A program made the position numbers and the translations under genes. Positions 45,201 to 53,335 of a DNA stretch of 64,000 bases are shown piece after piece (position 1 is the first letter of the stretch; every line of letters begins with the position of its first letter). The notes beneath the pieces are model-generated. The model was not told the origin of the DNA and made no database searches. It worked only from the letters and a program-made list of their open reading frames with translations. Source of the DNA: Pseudomonadota bacterium (lineage in GTDB: Archaea > Thermoplasmatota > SW-10-69-26 > JACQPN01 > JAJPHT01); assembly GCA_021325135.1 (NCBI GenBank), contig JAJPHT010000046.1, positions 163,885 through 227,884 of the forward strand, in the 5' to 3' direction.

Positions 45201-47602
45201 AGGCCGTCCCCGTCGCTGTCCGCGTCGAGGATGCCCGTAAGCCCGTCGTGGTCCACGTCCGCGCTGGCCGCCGCGCGCGCCGCTTCCGCGAAGTCCGACA
45301 GGCCGTCGCCGTCGGTGTCGACGTTGGGCGCGTAGGGGTTGGAGCCGTAGTCCAGCGCCTCGCCTCGCGCCCCGCTGCCGGCCTCCGGCCCGCGGCACGC
45401 CAGCCCCTCGCCCCCGTCGCAGAGGCCATCGCCGTCGGTGTCGGCATCCAGCGGGTCGAGCCCGCGCGCGACCTCCTCCGCGTTGGGGAGCCCGTCCTGG
45501 TCCGCGTCCGCGGGGTCGACGTCCGAGCCCGGCCCCGAGGCCGGCGTGCCGTCGACGACCTCCTGGCCGTCGGCGACGCCGTCGTGGTCGGTGTCGGGGT
45601 CGTGCGGGTCGGTGCCGTCCTCGTACTCGTGGAGGTTGTCGTGGACGTAGCGCGCGCCCGCGGCCGTCGCGCCCACGTCGCCGTCCGGGTCCTGCGTCGC
45701 GTCCTCGGGGTCCCGCGCGTCGAGCCCGTGCTGCAGCTCCCAGCCGTCCGGCATGCCGTCGGCGTCCGTGTCCCAGAGATCGGCGCGCAGGCCCAGGGCG
45801 ACCTCCGCGTCGTCGCGCACGCCGTCGCGGTCGGTGTCCGCCGCGTGGGGATCGGCGCGGGCCGCGAGCTCGGCGAGGTTCGCCAGCGAGTCGCCGTCGG
45901 GGTCCAGCCCCGCGTCGGACGGGTCCGAAGGTGATAGCAGGTGGCCGGCCTCCCAGCCGTCGGGCATGCCGTCGCCGTCGGTGTCGGGGAGCGTCATGTT
46001 GGCGCCGTGCGCGGCCTCCTCCCCGTCGGGGAGCCCGTCGCCGTCGGCGTCCGCGTCGAGGAGCGCCGGCAGGCCGTCCCCGTCCAGGTCCTCGCGCGGG
46101 TCGCGGCCCAGGGCGATCCACTGCTGCGCCTCCTGCGCGTCGGGCAGGCCGTCGCCGTCCGAGTCCGCCGAGCGCGGGTCGGAACGATAGCCCGCGGGCC
46201 CGCTCTCCTGCGCGTCGGAGAGGCCGTCCCCGTCGGTGTCCGCAAGAGCAGGGTCGCTGGTGAAGCGCTGCGGGAGCCACGGCGAGCCGTGCACCTCATC
46301 GCCGTCCAGGAGCGTGTCGTTGTCGCTGTCGGGGTCGTGGGCGTTGGTGAGCCCGTCGCCGTCGGTGTCCAGCAGCGCGTCCGGGTCCAGGGGCGCGACG
46401 CCCGTGGGGCCGACCGGCGCCGCGGCGTTGGGCGGGAACGCGGAGCACGCGGGCGTGGCCGCGAAGTAGGAGGCCGCGTCGTCGCCGGGCCGGTTCCAGA
46501 GGGCCACCTCCTCGGCGTCGGAGAGGTTGTCGCCGTCGAAGTCGCGCGCGTTGGGGAAGAGCCCCTCCAGCGGGCCCACGGGGATCGTCTGCCAGGCGAA
46601 CTCGCCCGCGCTGGTGAGGCAGTCGCCATCCGGGTCGGAGAGCGCGTCCAGCGCGCCGGCCGCCGCGCGGTAGGGCGCCTCCCACGAGTCGCCCAGGCCG
46701 TCGTGGTCGCGGTCGGGCTGCGCGGCGCCCAGGCCGGGGCTCACGATATCAAAATCGCGCTGCCGCGCGAAGGCGCCCACCTTCACGGGGCCCGGCCACT
46801 CCGCGGGATCGCACGCCCAGCCGTTCTCGGGGGGCGCCGCGCGGCCGATGCCCGAGGAGCAGGCCGCCGCGCCGTAGAGGGCGTCGTCCTCCGCGGCGAT
46901 GCGCGACGTGGAGGAGGCGTAGGCCACCATGCGCAGCCCCAGGAGGATCGCAGGGTCCTGGGGGAGGAGCACGACCTCGTCGCTCCACCAGCCGGCGCAC
47001 GACTCGGGGGAGCAGCCCGCGAACTGCGGCGCGTCAGGCATGGGCTGGAGCGCCGAGGAGCCGGCGTGGTACGTGAAGCGCAGGTCGGGCGCGCTCTTGG
47101 GCTCCTCCGAGGCGGGGGCCAGCGTGGGCGCGACGGCGTCCCCGCCTCCGGAGCGGAGGCGCAGCACGGGCGCGGAGGGCTCGTCGGGCCAGCCGAAGTC
47201 CGCCCACACCGCGGCCGCGGGGTCCACCAGCGTCTCGGGGCCCCCCGCGCGGTCGGCCACGGTGAGCAGCTCCACCTCGCCGGGCGGGCAGCGGAGCGCG
47301 AGGCCGGGCGGATCGTTGAGGAAGCCCGTCGCGCGGTCGCCCACGTGGCCGTCGCCGTCGCAGTCGGACCAGAGGCCGAAGTACGCGTAGCCGCGGTACG
47401 CGGCGAGGCCCGCCGCGGCGTCGCCCCCCGCACGCACGAGCACGACGTCGAAGACGCCGCGGGTCCAGCCCGAAGGGGGAGGGCCCGCCGGCATCGCGTC
47501 GCGGGAGGTGTTGGGCTCGTCGCTCCCCCAGAGGGCGGAGGGGGCGGCGAGGGTCGCGGGGGCGAGCATCACGAGCGTGGCGGCGAGGGCGAACGCGCGC
47601 AT
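42224..47602 (-). CDS. Giant secreted protein with thrombospondin type 3-like calcium-binding repeats
   Basis: 1792 residues. Signal peptide MRAFALAATLVMLAPATLAA; an N-terminal non-repeat domain to about 296; then about 1,270 residues of repeated units of the form DTDGDGLSDGxEVxxGTDP, interrupted by short inserts (for example around 1270-1310); and a C-terminal beta-rich domain of about 215 residues without repeats, ending FFLRGLAHAKGAQP. Each unit has the alternate Asp spacing (DxDxDG) that binds Ca2+ in thrombospondin type 3 and bacterial TSP3 repeats. Such chains form stiff, calcium-dependent rods on cell surfaces. No C-terminal transmembrane or sorting signal is visible, so anchoring is unclear. 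Downstream is a coupled membrane protein. Confidence 0.9.
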   Translation of the reverse strand: MRAFALAATLVMLAPATLAAPSALWGSDEPNTSRDAMPAGPPPSGWTRGVFDVVLVRAGGDAAAGLAAYRGYAYFGLWSDCDGDGHVGDRATGFLNDPPGLALRCPPGEVELLTVADRAGGPETLVDPAAAVWADFGWPDEPSAPVLRLRSGGGDAVAPTLAPASEEPKSAPDLRFTYHAGSSALQPMPDAPQFAGCSPESCAGWWSDEVVLLPQDPAILLGLRMVAYASSTSRIAAEDDALYGAAACSSGIGRAAPPENGWACDPAEWPGPVKVGAFARQRDFDIVSPGLGAAQPDRDHDGLGDSWEAPYRAAAGALDALSDPDGDCLTSAGEFAWQTIPVGPLEGLFPNARDFDGDNLSDAEEVALWNRPGDDAASYFAATPACSAFPPNAAAPVGPTGVAPLDPDALLDTDGDGLTNAHDPDSDNDTLLDGDEVHGSPWLPQRFTSDPALADTDGDGLSDAQESGPAGYRSDPRSADSDGDGLPDAQEAQQWIALGRDPREDLDGDGLPALLDADADGDGLPDGEEAAHGANMTLPDTDGDGMPDGWEAGHLLSPSDPSDAGLDPDGDSLANLAELAARADPHAADTDRDGVRDDAEVALGLRADLWDTDADGMPDGWELQHGLDARDPEDATQDPDGDVGATAAGARYVHDNLHEYEDGTDPHDPDTDHDGVADGQEVVDGTPASGPGSDVDPADADQDGLPNAEEVARGLDPLDADTDGDGLCDGGEGLACRGPEAGSGARGEALDYGSNPYAPNVDTDGDGLSDFAEAARAAASADVDHDGLTGILDADSDGDGLPDGAEVALGSDPEANDTDADGLSDGREAEMGTDPTRADTDGDGLADGAEVATGTDPREADTDRDGLSDADEATRGADPWSPDTDGDGLPDGWEVRFGLDPRVAADAAADTDGDGLSNSAEYAHHAWPNATDTDGDLIPDGAEVRAGLDPAANDLLMPTDQDGDGLLGAQEYALGTDPLAPDTDGDGVPDGKEAYERASLPVAPPAWPAPAPRLVALDPEAPTLLSDPAKADTDGDGIDDGRERALWAQRGPDAVRTDYRGATPGFVSNLREADADGDGLDDGQEFLVLGTDPSRPDTDGDGFSDFDEAQRGSDPRDAHSVPTGGNVINPAQDSDGDGLADWFEAGVSMTDPGNPDTDGDGVDDGHEIVAWTTRLHLPAAAIYGYLRDPDVDGDGLSDGEEFATATLPRGAYAPTDPASADSDGDGLTDGQEARNPVVAQSLASLEQAAGRSPFAGFGAPPALPPGAVRGAYDIILLPLSLGAPAARSPSAACRGAGASAPDALDSDGDGLRDGDEAPWGATPRGDPCSPDGDGDQVPDAVEERRVAQTDPDGDGLLPALDADSDGDGLADGAEDADHDGRRGPDETGVLDQDTDDDGLTDATESAAASVTRALDPDSDHDGLPDGLESGLPAPQSSLPAAYGTDPLAQRECGGVAVGPAWLPFLGGGASTPPDNPDADGDGVIDGFEDLNANGLYGITATGGGDARERLPSGWPELNPGVSDSDADGLLDGEEVGLAARDWFCAQFLRLGGSWSAVADRVGFPAWDRHAVNPHVADTDADGALDALDVDPRSATSVLEIPLTYQQLEPADGLSSTGRDDAMDPWAPDLDLHLSVQVASSTVPLDLRLLDNLHAKTPVNPLSLLDKSTTPSTGGVLWDATRSALRVRLPQGADLYAAAGDPENAIVTIDAIDRDVIQNDVIALSGESSYVGKLQIPLVRLLDLTIETHGTSGQGHWYSLSDPKDAALVAKPKSPFDGFFFLRGLAHAKGAQP

Positions 47603-47750
47603 GCCCCCCGCGAGGGCGTGGGATGGCTTGAGGGGAATCCGGGGATCGCAGCACGGCGCGTCCGAAGGAGCGGGCCAGACGGGTCAGGATGCAGGCGCCC
47701 GGCTGTCTGCGCGCAACGCCCATCCGGCGCCGCGGGGCTCCCGCCCGCGC

Positions 47751-48140
47751 ATGTCGATCCCCCGCGTGCTCCTCGGCCTCGCCATCCTCGCCGCCCTCGC
47801 CCCTGCCGCCAGCGCCGCCACGGCCTTCGCCGGCGCCGTCTCCCAGGGCCAGACGCAGACCTTCACCTACAGCAGCGAGCCCCCCAAGGGCGCGCAGTGC
47901 ATCGAGTTGGCCACGACCTACACCGTGACCCTCAGCTACGCGCCCGCCAGCGACGTGCTGACGCTCGCCATCCCCGGCCACGGCTCCGTGAGCGGCAACG
48001 GCGCGACCCTCAGCTTCCAGGCTGGCGTCTGCACGCAGTTCAGCGTCTCCGTGACGGGCACCTCCGTCGCCAACGAGGCCGCCTTCGCGGTGACGGTCGT
48101 GTCGGGCGCTGCGGTCGGGCCCATCTCGTCCACGGCCTGA
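47751..48140 (+). CDS. Small secreted beta-rich protein
   Basis: 129 residues: signal peptide MSIPRVLLGLAILAALAPAASA, then a Ser/Thr/Ala-rich all-beta domain with a single Cys pair (AQCIELATTYTVTLSY and AGVCTQFSVSV). It contains no hydrophobic C-terminus. Divergent from the giant repeat protein, with 148 bp between the starts, and convergent with aIF5B. Not recognised; extracellular. Confidence 0.65.
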   Translation: MSIPRVLLGLAILAALAPAASAATAFAGAVSQGQTQTFTYSSEPPKGAQCIELATTYTVTLSYAPASDVLTLAIPGHGSVSGNGATLSFQAGVCTQFSVSVTGTSVANEAAFAVTVVSGAAVGPISSTA

Positions 48141-48162
48141 GCGGACGATCGCAATTCCCGCT

Positions 48163-48177
48163 GGGGGCTCCGCCCCC
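48163..48177 (+). terminator. GGGGGC hairpin between convergent genes
   Basis: GGGGGC-TCC-GCCCCC, a 6-bp stem with a 3-base loop, 23 bp after the secreted-protein stop. It is followed by a pyrimidine-rich run rather than a pure T tract. The core resembles the hairpins inside the inverted repeat at 60.4 kb, so it may also be a solitary repeat element. Confidence 0.4.
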
Positions 48178-48250
48178 TCTCCCCCCGAGAAAACGCGAAT
48201 CTCCGAATCTCAGGATCTCCGAGCGGGGGGGCGGGCCTGCGGGTCCCCGC

Positions 48251-50026
48251 TCACATCGCCCAGAACCGCGTTTCCTTCTGCTTGATCTTCTGGACTTCGC
48301 GGAGCACGTCGACCTCGTCCTGGTTGAGCATGCCCGGCGTGCGGAAGAACTTCCGCGCCTCGCCTTCGGGCACGTCCACGTAGACGATGTCGCCCTGGTC
48401 GAGTTGGCGCCCGATGGTCACCTCGTCGATGGCCACCGCGACCTCCTCGCCTGGCAAGGCCTCGCGGACGGACTCCTCGCCGCGGCGGATGCTCTTGACC
48501 TGCCCCACGACGCGGCCGTCGGAGAGGAGGAACTTCTGGTCCACGCGCAGGCGGCCCGCCAGGATGCGCATGCCCACGATGGCGGGCTTGTGCGTGCGGA
48601 AGACGTGGTCGGGCATGAGGAGCACCTTGCCCGGGAACGTCATCTGCTCGCGAAGCTGCTTCTCCACGTCCTGGCTCTTCGCCTTCACCCACTGCTCGTA
48701 CTCGTCCAGCAGGCTGTAGATGATGTCGCTGGTGAGGACCTTGATGTCCTCGAAGTCCTTGGTGGCCAGCGCCTCCTGCGCGTCGGGGAGGACCTTGACG
48801 TTGAAGGAGAGGATCGCCTTGTGCGTCGGCTTCTTGATGGTGGTCGCGTCGATGAGGTCGCGCTTGCTGATGTTGCCGACCTCCGCGCGCTTGATGGGGA
48901 TCTTGCGGTCCTTCAATTCCGAGGCGAGGGCCTCGAGGCTGCCCAGCGTGTCGGCCTTGACGAACACGCCCTCGTCCTCCAGCGCGATGCTGACGCGCGC
49001 CTGCTCGGCCACCTCGTCGGTGACCGCCTTGAGCTGCTCCCCGTCGCGCACGACGACGAGGGGCGAGCCCGCGAGCACGCCCTCCAGGTCCTGCGCGACG
49101 ATCTTGACGCCCGCCGCCGCGGTGATCTCCTTGCTGGCGCTGAAGGGCTCGCGGTGGTCGCGCATCTCGTCCTTGGGCTTCGGGCGCAGCAGGCCCTTGA
49201 CCTTGGTGACCTTGGGCTGGCCCGTCGTGCCCAGCACGATGGTGTCGCCCGCGCGGATGTTGCCATCGTAGATGATGGCGTTGAGCGTGAGGCCCAGGCC
49301 CGTCTCCTGCTTGACCTCCAGCACCGTGCCGCGCCCCGTGACGCCGGTGTCGGTCTCCAGCTTCTTCTCCAGGAAGCGCTGCGCGAGGCCCACGAGCGTC
49401 ATGAGGAGGTCGGGGATGCCCTCGCCGGTCTTGGCGGAGAGGGGCACGACGGCGACGCTCTTGGTGAAGTCCGAGATGCGGTCGATGCGGTCCGCGCTGG
49501 GCACGCCGTTCTCCGTCAGCGAGCCGATGACCTCGTAGGTCTTCGTGTCCAGCTTCTCCAGCACGCCCTCGCTCTGCTGCTTGACGCCCAGCATGAAGGG
49601 GCGCATGGGCTCGCTCTCCCAGCCGTGGATGAGGTCCACCTTGTTGGCGGCCACGACGAAGGGCGTGCGGTTCTTGCGCAGGATGGAGAGCGCCTCCTTC
49701 GTCTGGGGCTTGAACCCCTCGTTGATGTCGACCACAAGGACCGCGATGTCGGCCAGCGCGCCGCCGCGGGCCCTCAGGCTGCTGAACGCGTGGTGCCCCG
49801 GCGTGTCGATGAACAGGAGGCCAGGCACCTTGAACTCGCGCCCCTTCATGAGGGGCCCGCACACCTCGCGGATGCTATCAAGGGGCATCTCGGAGGCGCC
49901 GATGTGCTGCGTGATGGCGCCCGCCTCGCGCGACGCGACGGTGGAGCCGCGGATCTTGTCCAGGAGGCTCGTCTTCCCGTGGTCCACGTGGCCGAGGACG
50001 CTGACGATGGGCTGGCGCGTGGACAT
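48251..50026 (-). CDS. infB: Translation initiation factor aIF5B
   Basis: GTPase that promotes subunit joining and initiator tRNA placement. 591 residues, typical for the archaeal/eukaryotic IF5B core: G1 GHVDHGKTSLLD (12-23), G2 region with AGAITQHIGA, G3 DTPGHHAF, G4 NKVD, then domain II (GTVLEVKQETGLGLTLNAIIYDG), domain III, the long helix and the C-terminal domain (MTFPGKVLLMPDHVFRTHKPAIVGMRILAG). A GGTTTAGG element about 33 bp before the ATG overlaps the stop of the upstream receiver gene, so infB has its own promoter. Confidence 0.97.
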   Translation of the reverse strand: MSTRQPIVSVLGHVDHGKTSLLDKIRGSTVASREAGAITQHIGASEMPLDSIREVCGPLMKGREFKVPGLLFIDTPGHHAFSSLRARGGALADIAVLVVDINEGFKPQTKEALSILRKNRTPFVVAANKVDLIHGWESEPMRPFMLGVKQQSEGVLEKLDTKTYEVIGSLTENGVPSADRIDRISDFTKSVAVVPLSAKTGEGIPDLLMTLVGLAQRFLEKKLETDTGVTGRGTVLEVKQETGLGLTLNAIIYDGNIRAGDTIVLGTTGQPKVTKVKGLLRPKPKDEMRDHREPFSASKEITAAAGVKIVAQDLEGVLAGSPLVVVRDGEQLKAVTDEVAEQARVSIALEDEGVFVKADTLGSLEALASELKDRKIPIKRAEVGNISKRDLIDATTIKKPTHKAILSFNVKVLPDAQEALATKDFEDIKVLTSDIIYSLLDEYEQWVKAKSQDVEKQLREQMTFPGKVLLMPDHVFRTHKPAIVGMRILAGRLRVDQKFLLSDGRVVGQVKSIRRGEESVREALPGEEVAVAIDEVTIGRQLDQGDIVYVDVPEGEARKFFRTPGMLNQDEVDVLREVQKIKQKETRFWAM

Positions 50027-50056
50027 GCTCTCGGGCGCGCTGAGGCTCGGCCTGGC

Positions 50057-50884
50057 CTAAACCTTTCCGCCCGGCCTGAGCTTGCGGGCCAGGTCGGCAA
50101 GCGCCTCGCCGGCCGCGCCCTCTCCGGCGCCGGGCTCCACGAGCACGGCGAGGAGCGCGCGCCCCGCGACGGTGGTGGCGGCGAGGAGCCCCCGCTCGTG
50201 CTCCAGGACGAAGGTGTACGCGCGGGGCGTGACACCCGCGAGGCGGCCCACGACGCCCACCTCCGCGTGGAGGGTGAACACGGCGGCGCCCAGGCGGCCG
50301 GCGTCGGCGTCCTCGGGGAGGAGCGCGGCCAGGGGCTTGCCGGCGCCGTCGAAGACGGCCGCGCCGGTGACGTTCCCGCCCACGGCGTCGGAGACGAGCC
50401 TCGCCAGCGCGTCCTCGTCGGGAAGCGCGGGCTCCGACGGCGCGTGGCGGCGGACGGGGATCTCCTGCACGGGGACGACGCGGGCCGCGGTGGCGACGTC
50501 GGGCGCGCGGGCCAGGAGCGCGTCCAGGCGGCGGGGGAGGTCCTCCAGCAGGTGGCCGTCCTTCTGCATGTACTCGGTGGCGCCAAGGCCCAGCGCCTGC
50601 AGCGCGATGTCCTCGGAGCCGTGGCCTGTGAGGAAGAGGATGGGCGTCTCGGGCGCGCTGCTGCGAAGCACGGGAAGGAGGTCCAGCCCGGTGCCGTCGG
50701 GGAGCATGTAGTCGATGACGGCCACGTCGAAGCGGTCGCCGCGGAGGCGGCGCTGCGCCTCGTCGAGGCTCCCGGCGCGGACCACGTGCCAGCCCGCCTT
50801 GCCCACGAGCCTGCGCTCCACCAGCGCGGCCAGGTCCTCCGAGTCCTCCGCGACGAAGACGCGGACCGTCTTGGCGGCCTCCAT
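50057..50884 (-). CDS. Receiver domain fused to a Roadblock/LC7-like domain
   Basis: 275 residues. An N-terminal CheY-type receiver (about 6-125) has all phosphotransfer residues: acidic pair in VAEDSED, phosphoacceptor Asp58 in VIDYMLPDG, Thr86 in FLTGHGSED and Lys108 in YMQKDG. After a linker, residues about 165-270 resemble Roadblock/LC7 folds (AAVFDGAGKPLAALLP, LLAATTVAGRALLAVLVEP), which bind small Ras-like GTPases in polarity systems such as MglA/MglB. No cognate GTPase or histidine kinase lies nearby. A paralogue follows upstream (50981-51865). Confidence 0.82.
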   Translation of the reverse strand: MEAAKTVRVFVAEDSEDLAALVERRLVGKAGWHVVRAGSLDEAQRRLRGDRFDVAVIDYMLPDGTGLDLLPVLRSSAPETPILFLTGHGSEDIALQALGLGATEYMQKDGHLLEDLPRRLDALLARAPDVATAARVVPVQEIPVRRHAPSEPALPDEDALARLVSDAVGGNVTGAAVFDGAGKPLAALLPEDADAGRLGAAVFTLHAEVGVVGRLAGVTPRAYTFVLEHERGLLAATTVAGRALLAVLVEPGAGEGAAGEALADLARKLRPGGKV

Positions 50885-50980
50885 GCCGCGACCCAGGGCG
50901 TGCGGAGCCTTTGAGCCTATCCTCTGCCGCGGCCGGGTGACAGCGCCCTTTCGCGTCCAGCCTTCGATGCCAGGCGCGGG

Positions 50981-51865
50981 TCACTCGTCGCCCAGGGCCG
51001 CGCTCACGGCGCGGGCGAAGGCGGTGAGGCGCTCCAGCGCCTTGGTGGCCCCCGTCTCCTCGGGCATCAGCAGCGCCACGAGCACCTGGCCCGGGACCGC
51101 GGTGACGCCCAGGAGGCCCCCCTCGATGCGCACGAGGGCCGCGTAGGAGATGGGCTTCACGCCGCTGGTGGCCCACAGGCTCGCCACCTGGTTGTGGATG
51201 CTGGCGAGGCCGAAGCCCAGGTTGTGGGCATCGAGGGGCGGCACGAGGCGGTCGGCCAGGACGCGGCCGCGGCTGTCGTACACGGCGGCGGCGAACGCGC
51301 TCTTGCCCACGGCCTCGTCCAGCGCAGGGTCAAGCTCGGTGCGGCGGGGCGCGTGGCGGCGCGGCGGCGCGGCGGGCTCGTCGTCCTCGGGCGCCGGGTC
51401 GTCGTGGACGACCACCGTCGCGGCCTCGCTGGGAAGGAGCGTCTCCACCAATGCGCCCGCGGCGTCGGAGGCCTCCAGGAGCGCATCGATGCGGCGGGGA
51501 AGCTCCTCCGCCAGGTGGCGGTTCTTGACGAGGAAGTCCCCCGCCCCCGTGGAGAGGGCGCGGAACGCCAGGTCCTCGCTCCCTTCGGAGCTGAGGACCA
51601 TGATGCGGATGGAGGGGCTGGTGATGCGCAGGAAGTTCAGCAGGTCGACGCCGCTCCCGTCAGGGAGATCGGCCTCCAGCACGGCGGCGTCGAAGGGCGT
51701 CTCGCCCGCGGCGCGGATGGCCTCCAGCACGGTGCTGGCGCGCGTCACGGTCCAGCCGGGGTGGACCAAGGCCTCGCGCAGGTGGGCGGCCTCGGTGTCG
51801 TCCCCCTCCACCAGGAGAATGTTGGTGGCGGGGGTCTTGCGGTCCAGAGGGGCCACTCCCGGCAT
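50981..51865 (-). CDS. Receiver-Roadblock paralogue with Asp to Glu at the phosphosite
   Basis: 294 residues, same layout as the 50057-50884 protein. The receiver keeps the acidic pair (VEGDD) and Lys114 (FLVKNR), but the phosphoacceptor position reads VLEADLPDG with Glu64 where the paralogue has Asp58, and the conserved Thr is Ser92. Glu at this site often mimics a permanently phosphorylated state. The C-terminal domain (FAAAVYDSRGRVLADRLVPP, LLGVTAVPGQVLVALLMPEE) is again Roadblock-like. The start at 51865 is about 30 bp after an AT-rich CTTGAAG. Confidence 0.82.
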   Translation of the reverse strand: MPGVAPLDRKTPATNILLVEGDDTEAAHLREALVHPGWTVTRASTVLEAIRAAGETPFDAAVLEADLPDGSGVDLLNFLRITSPSIRIMVLSSEGSEDLAFRALSTGAGDFLVKNRHLAEELPRRIDALLEASDAAGALVETLLPSEAATVVVHDDPAPEDDEPAAPPRRHAPRRTELDPALDEAVGKSAFAAAVYDSRGRVLADRLVPPLDAHNLGFGLASIHNQVASLWATSGVKPISYAALVRIEGGLLGVTAVPGQVLVALLMPEETGATKALERLTAFARAVSAALGDE

Positions 51866-51978
51866 CTACGCCCTGTTCGGGCGCCGGCCCTTCAAGTACC
51901 TGCGGAAAGTCCCGGCCTGGCGGTCGCGCGAGGCGTCTGCGCGAACGCTTATCTGTGGACCTTTGGCCTTTGGGCCCC

Positions 51979-53298
51979 ATGCGCCTGCCCCTCGCCCTTG
52001 CGACCGTCGCCCTCCTCCTCGCCGCGGGGTGCCTCGGCGCCCAGGTCCAGCCGGCGGCCGTGGGCCCCGCGCCCCTCCCGGTCCCGGCCCCGTCCACCAT
52101 GACGTCGGTCATCGACCCCTCGGGCGGCGAAGGCGAGCCCTCCCTGGGCGTCATGCCCGACGGGACCCTCTTCACCAACGGCGCGGGAAGCTCGGGCGGC
52201 CTCTACGTCTCCAAGGACAACGGCACCACCTGGCAGAAGCTGGACAGCCCCACCGCGCCGTGGCCCAACGAGGACCCCGACCTCGCGGTCTCCGGCGACG
52301 GCGTCCTCTGGTACGACAACCTATGGATCGGCTGCACCACCGTCGCCTCCAGCAAGGACATGGGCAAGACGTGGACCTCCTCCCCCGCGGGCTGCGTGCC
52401 CCCGGCGGGCGACCGGCAGTACGTCATCCCCGTGAAGGGCGGCGAGGCTTACGTCTACAGCCACCAGCTCCCCACGTTCTACCAGATGGTCGCCCACACG
52501 ACCGACTACGGCCAGACGTGGACCCCCGTGGGCCCCGCCGAGGGCATCATGCCCCCCGTGGTCACCGGCATCTCCGGCTGGGGCGGCGGCGGCTTCTACA
52601 ACGCCGTCAAGGGGAGCGTCTGGACCACCTTCACCTTCAGCGATGGCCCCGCGGGCTCGGGCTCCACGTGGTCCCCCTCCGCGGGCGTGCTCGCCAAGGG
52701 CGGCAGCACGTTCAGCATGATCCGCCTGCCCAACGCGGGCGGCCAGAGCGTGGGCCTCTCCCTGGTGGTGGGCGCCGCGGACTCCGCGGGCAACGTCTAC
52801 CTCGCGTGGGCCGAGGCCGCCGGCAGCGACCCCAAGACGCAGGTCATGGGCATCTACATGGCCGCCTCCAAGGACGACGGCAAGACGTGGAGCAAGCCCG
52901 TGAAGGTCAACGAGCCCGACAACATGAGCGTCGTCTTCCCCGCCATCACCGCGGGCCCCGCCGGCGAGGTCGCCGTCGCCTACTACGAGGCCAGCAAGCA
53001 GGGCTACCCCGCGCAGATGGACAAGGACACCGCGTGGAACGTCACCCTCGCGTACACCCACGACGCCCTCGACGACGCGCCCACCTTCCAGCACGTGAAC
53101 CTCACCACCGCCAGCGTGCGCCACGGCGCCATCTGCCCCGACGGGAGCAGCTGCACCGCGAACCGCCAGTTCCTGGACTACTTCGCGCTGAAGCGGCTGC
53201 CCGACGGGCGCGTGGGGAGCGTGTTCACCAGCACGGACGCGGTGCAGGGCAAGACCGTGAACGGCTTCGCGGCGACGCTGGAGCCCGTGCTGAAGTGA
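51979..53298 (+). CDS. Asp-box (BNR-repeat) beta-propeller lipoprotein
   Basis: 439 residues. Lipoprotein signal RLPLALATVALLLAAGC (lipobox AAGC), then a predicted beta-propeller with Asp-box motifs SxDxGxTW: SKDNGTTW, SSKDMGKTW, TTDYGQTW and SKDDGKTW. This is the sialidase/exo-alpha-glycosidase-like fold, but the Arg triad of sialidases is not obvious, so I only call a surface propeller that may bind or cleave glycans. Cys residues near the C-terminus (GAICPDGSSCTANRQ) may pair. The ATG at 51979 has CTTATC 28 bp upstream, consistent with a leaderless mRNA. Confidence 0.85.
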   Translation: MRLPLALATVALLLAAGCLGAQVQPAAVGPAPLPVPAPSTMTSVIDPSGGEGEPSLGVMPDGTLFTNGAGSSGGLYVSKDNGTTWQKLDSPTAPWPNEDPDLAVSGDGVLWYDNLWIGCTTVASSKDMGKTWTSSPAGCVPPAGDRQYVIPVKGGEAYVYSHQLPTFYQMVAHTTDYGQTWTPVGPAEGIMPPVVTGISGWGGGGFYNAVKGSVWTTFTFSDGPAGSGSTWSPSAGVLAKGGSTFSMIRLPNAGGQSVGLSLVVGAADSAGNVYLAWAEAAGSDPKTQVMGIYMAASKDDGKTWSKPVKVNEPDNMSVVFPAITAGPAGEVAVAYYEASKQGYPAQMDKDTAWNVTLAYTHDALDDAPTFQHVNLTTASVRHGAICPDGSSCTANRQFLDYFALKRLPDGRVGSVFTSTDAVQGKTVNGFAATLEPVLK

Positions 53299-53335
53299 CG
53301 AAACCCCTTTCCAGCCCCGCCAGCATCGCGCCCCC

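Noticed and set aside
42300..46700. Repeated DNA that at first looks like a CRISPR or satellite array
   Set aside because: The repeats are not identical, there are no equal spacers, and they translate in one frame to DxDxDG protein repeats.
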